Shown: positions 61,566-64,000 of the stretch, in pieces
Layout of the letters: every line of letters begins with the position of its first letter
Position numbering within the stretch: position 1 is the first letter of the stretch
DNA from: JAGNLA01 sp964639885
Lineage (GTDB): Bacteria > Caldisericota > Caldisericia > JAAYUI01
Assembly (NCBI GenBank): GCA_964639885.1
Contig: CAZXEH010000002.1
Coordinates: 1 to 64,000, forward strand
DNA length: 64,000 nt
Direction: 5' to 3'
The notes under the pieces: model-generated
Database searches by the model: none
The model's input: only the letters and a program-made list of their open reading frames with translations
What the model was told of the DNA's origin: nothing
Position numbers and translations under genes: made by a program

Positions 61566-61594
61566 AGTATAGATTTGGATTGAATTATATTCAA
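61566..61594 (-). promoter_or_regulatory. Promoter of ackA-purL
   Basis: Minus strand: TTGAAT (61594-61589), 17-base spacer, TATACT (61571-61566). The -35 overlaps the bioY stop. Confidence 0.65.
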
Positions 61595-62145
61595 GTCAGC
61601 GATTTTTTGTTTTTCCATACCAGATCAGGGGCGACTCTTCCCATAACTTGTGCAAAAGCAAACAGAACTCCGCCAAGAACCAGGTCTTTGGCAAGATATG
61701 GGAGCATCGTGAGGGTGGCTGCGGTTATTGCCAAAGGTTTTGAGGAATTGAGTATCATCCAAAAGTACGGGATACCGATGACATAGCAGGAGAGCACAGC
61801 AAGAACGATTGCAAGAATCCTTCTTGGCCAGGAATCTGACCACAGAACTCCAGTTATGAAGGCAGAAAGTATGAAACCGATAAGGAAACCAAAGGTTGGC
61901 TGGAAGATGTATGAAAGACCACCGCCACTAGTGAAAACCGGAATGCCAACCAAGCCCAGGACAAGATAGACGCCCATTGCAATGGCACCATACACCGAAC
62001 CAAGAAAGATGCCAGAAGCCACAGCGACAAAAAGCTGAAAAGTAATTGCCGGCAGCGGTGGAATGGGTATCCTTATCCATGCGCTTATTATCATGAGTGC
62101 TGTAAAAATCGACATCATAACCAGTATCTTTACGTTCTTTGTCAT
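61591..62145 (-). CDS. bioY: BioY-family biotin transporter substrate-binding component
   Basis: 184 residues, membrane S component of an ECF-type or solitary biotin importer. Five or six hydrophobic segments. Family features: IRIPIPPLPAITFQLFVA, YLVLGLVGIPVFTSGGG and QPTFGFLIGFILSA. The ECF ATPases and T component are not in the window. Start overlaps the hemW stop by four bases. No biotin synthesis gene nearby, consistent with biotin uptake. Confidence 0.94.
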   Translation of the reverse strand: MTKNVKILVMMSIFTALMIISAWIRIPIPPLPAITFQLFVAVASGIFLGSVYGAIAMGVYLVLGLVGIPVFTSGGGLSYIFQPTFGFLIGFILSAFITGVLWSDSWPRRILAIVLAVLSCYVIGIPYFWMILNSSKPLAITAATLTMLPYLAKDLVLGGVLFAFAQVMGRVAPDLVWKNKKSLT

Positions 62146-63221
62146 AGTCCTAGCACCTTTGCAAAGATTGGATTTGAAACGTATATCTTCGACGGGTGTA
62201 TTCTGTACCTTTTACCGTCAAATTCAAGCCCCCCGTCTTTCACCATGTTATCGAACAATTGCTTTAATGACTGAAATCTCTCATCGTATTCAATGCCTTC
62301 CTTAAGCAATCTGAGTCTGAGCATTGCTTCTTCCCTGAGCTTCAAGGACTGGTCAAGGCACTCCTCAAACAAAACCTGCCCTGTTGGGTTTCCAATATAT
62401 TTTTTGAGATCAGGTTTGTTTTTGAATCTTACTCCCTCAAGGTGTGATGAGGCGTTTGGGCCAAGCCCAAGATAATCTTCGCAATGCCAGTAAATTTTGT
62501 TGTGAAGGCATTCATGACCAGTTTTTGCGAAATTGGAGATTTCATAATGAACAAAGCCTGCCTCTTCAAGCTTCGATTTTGTTTTGCAGAAAAGCTCGGT
62601 TTGGGAATCGTCGTCAGGAATCGTTGGGGGCGGATTCATGCCCATCGGAGTGTCGTCCTCAAGCTGGAGACCATAGGCTGAAATGTGATTCAGTCCAAGA
62701 TTAATCAATATTCTCATAGTCTCTGACAATGATTCCCAATTTTGCCCCGGAAGACCAATCATCACATCGGCAGATACTGATTTGAATCCAGTGTTCAGTG
62801 CGTTTTCCAGGCACGCAAGAGCTGTTCTCCTGTCATGAATCCTTCCGCAAGCTTTGAGTTCTTCATCGTTTAAAGATTGGACGCCGATCGAAATTCTGTT
62901 TATTCCAGCATTTTTAAGGGAGAGCAAAAAATTTTTGTCTGCCGATTCAGGGTTCATCTCAACCGTCGTCTCAATTGGGTTCAAACTGAAAATGTTTTTT
63001 AAACCTTCATACAGCCTTGAAAAGTTATCTGATCCAAGCAAACTCGGTGTACCACCACCAAAAAATACTGTATCGAATCGCAAGTGCTCGTATTTTTCAG
63101 CTTCTGTCAGTACTGCGTCGATATAATCCCCAATCAGATTTTCACAGTTGGGAAGCGAATAAAAGTCACAGTACAGGCACTTTCTTTTGCAAAAAGGGAT
63201 ATGAACGTAAAGACCGGTCAA
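62142..63221 (-). CDS. hemW: HemW-type radical SAM protein (coproporphyrinogen III oxidase-like)
   Basis: 359 residues. The radical SAM cluster motif CKRKCLYCDF (CxxxCxxC) comes right after YVHIPF, as in HemW/HemN. Further features: FFGGGTPSLL, NPESADKNFL, INRISIGVQSLNDEELKACGR and SADVMIGLPGQNWESL. HemW is thought to be a haem chaperone rather than an oxidase; it lacks the HemN N-terminal extension. lepA-hemW order is common in bacteria, which supports the name. Four-base overlaps with lepA and bioY. Confidence 0.93.
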   Translation of the reverse strand: MTGLYVHIPFCKRKCLYCDFYSLPNCENLIGDYIDAVLTEAEKYEHLRFDTVFFGGGTPSLLGSDNFSRLYEGLKNIFSLNPIETTVEMNPESADKNFLLSLKNAGINRISIGVQSLNDEELKACGRIHDRRTALACLENALNTGFKSVSADVMIGLPGQNWESLSETMRILINLGLNHISAYGLQLEDDTPMGMNPPPTIPDDDSQTELFCKTKSKLEEAGFVHYEISNFAKTGHECLHNKIYWHCEDYLGLGPNASSHLEGVRFKNKPDLKKYIGNPTGQVLFEECLDQSLKLREEAMLRLRLLKEGIEYDERFQSLKQLFDNMVKDGGLEFDGKRYRIHPSKIYVSNPIFAKVLGL

Positions 63222-64000
63222 TCTTCCTCGATGTCGTCCACGCCCATGATCTTGAGGAAAGCATCCTGAGGAATTTCGACAGCGCCAATCATCTTCATGC
63301 GCTTTTTGCCTTCCTTCTGCTTTTCAAGCAGTTTTTTCTTTCTGGTTACGTCACCGCCATAGCATTTTGCCAGAACGTCTTTCCTGAATGCGGCGATATC
63401 CTCTCTGGCTATGATCTTGCCGTTGATTGAGGCTTGGAGCGGAATCTTGAAGTTCTGCCTTGGAATGACCTTTCTGAGTCTGTAAATCAGGTCGCGACCC
63501 TTTGGAACCGCAGTATCCTCGTGGGAGATGAACGAGAGCGCATCCACCGCTTCGCCGTTGACCAGAACGTCAACTTTCGTGAGGTTTCCTCGCTTGTAGC
63601 CGATGAGTTCGTAATCCATGCTTGCATAGCCACGACTGTATGTTTTGAGCTTGTCGTAGAAGTCGGTAATGATTTCTCCTAGTGGAAATTCGTAATAAAG
63701 CACTGTCCTTCGCTGGTCTGGATACTCCATCGAAAGGAGCACGCCTCGCTTTGCCTTTGCCAAGTCCATGATCGGCCCGATGTGCTCGTTTGGCACGATT
63801 ATTTCGGTTTTGACGTAAGGTTCTTCGATGTGGTCAATCTCGTTTGGCGAAGGGAACTGGGATGGGTTTTCGATGAGTTCAACAGCGCCTTTTGTTGTAA
63901 CGACCTTGTATGAAACCGAGGGCAGTGTGGCGACAATGTCCTGTTCCCATTCACGCCTTAACCGTTCGATTGTGATCTCCATGTGAAGCATCCCCAGGAA
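63218..64000 (-). CDS. lepA: Elongation factor 4 (LepA), C-terminal part
   Basis: 261 residues of the C-terminal part; the 5' end and GTPase domain lie beyond the right edge. The reading frame stays open through base 64000 (FLGMLHMEITIERLRREW). LepA-specific stretches: YDKLKTYSRGYASMDYEL, VNGEAVDALSFISHEDTA, LRKVIPRQNFKIPLQASI and AFRKDVLAKCYGGDVTRKKKLLEKQKEGKKRMK. EF4 back-translocates or remodels stalled ribosomes. It is the first visible gene of lepA-hemW-bioY-ackA-purL. Confidence 0.97.
   Translation of the reverse strand, partial: FLGMLHMEITIERLRREWEQDIVATLPSVSYKVVTTKGAVELIENPSQFPSPNEIDHIEEPYVKTEIIVPNEHIGPIMDLAKAKRGVLLSMEYPDQRRTVLYYEFPLGEIITDFYDKLKTYSRGYASMDYELIGYKRGNLTKVDVLVNGEAVDALSFISHEDTAVPKGRDLIYRLRKVIPRQNFKIPLQASINGKIIAREDIAAFRKDVLAKCYGGDVTRKKKLLEKQKEGKKRMKMIGAVEIPQDAFLKIMGVDDIEED

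Overview
This looks like chromosomal DNA of a bacterium with moderate GC, by eye about 45%. It carries single-copy housekeeping genes (rpoB, rpoC, asnS, holA, lepA, purine synthesis) between large secreted proteins. SLH domains, copper-amine-oxidase-type 'stalk' domains, good Shine-Dalgarno sites and no outer-membrane genes in view suggest a monoderm-like or deep-branching lineage with an S-layer. I cannot fix the phylum from the sequence alone. No gap between genes exceeds about 215 bases, and no phage, IS element or CRISPR array is seen.

Layout: 1-4844 holds a truncated NHL-repeat protein divergent from an S-layer-anchored protein with two degenerate 5'-nucleotidase halves. 4917-7183 holds rpmF-plsX-rnc (minus) divergent from rpsT (plus). 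7235-12559 holds a tandem S41-like secreted protein, a GNAT gene, holA and asnS. 12715-17420 holds secG, tRNA-Leu, a VOC-GNAT pair, tRNA-Val, an operator-controlled epimerase, a CPBP protease, a Rieske oxygenase and tRNA-Asp. 17495-26791 holds two S8 peptidases and an NHL/cohesin/stalk protein. 26954-29245 holds YitT, a serine recombinase with a perfect inverted repeat, and a GNAT gene. 29376-33074 holds two secreted multidomain proteins. 33197-43467 holds rpoB, an EF-G paralogue and rpoC, in that order of transcription. 43572-53965 holds a giant 2.7 kresidue secreted protein divergent from a C25 (gingipain-type) peptidase. 54027-57135 holds purM-purN-purH. 57348-58106 holds a flavodoxin/ferredoxin fusion. 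58146-64000 holds lepA-hemW-bioY-ackA-purL on the minus strand.

The most interesting theme is the secreted machinery. Three peptidases (S8, S8, C25) end in a cohesin-like module followed by a two-loop dockerin. A neighbouring NHL protein carries a cohesin-like module and a stalk domain. This is the architecture expected of a cell-surface proteolytic assembly, built like a cellulosome but from proteases. Other points of note are an EF-G paralogue splitting rpoB from rpoC, a roughly 230-residue insertion in RpoB, a surface protein with two inactivated phosphoesterase halves, a tRNA-Leu whose anticodon reads AAG, and several genes whose -10 box sits 6-8 bases before the start codon, as in leaderless transcripts.
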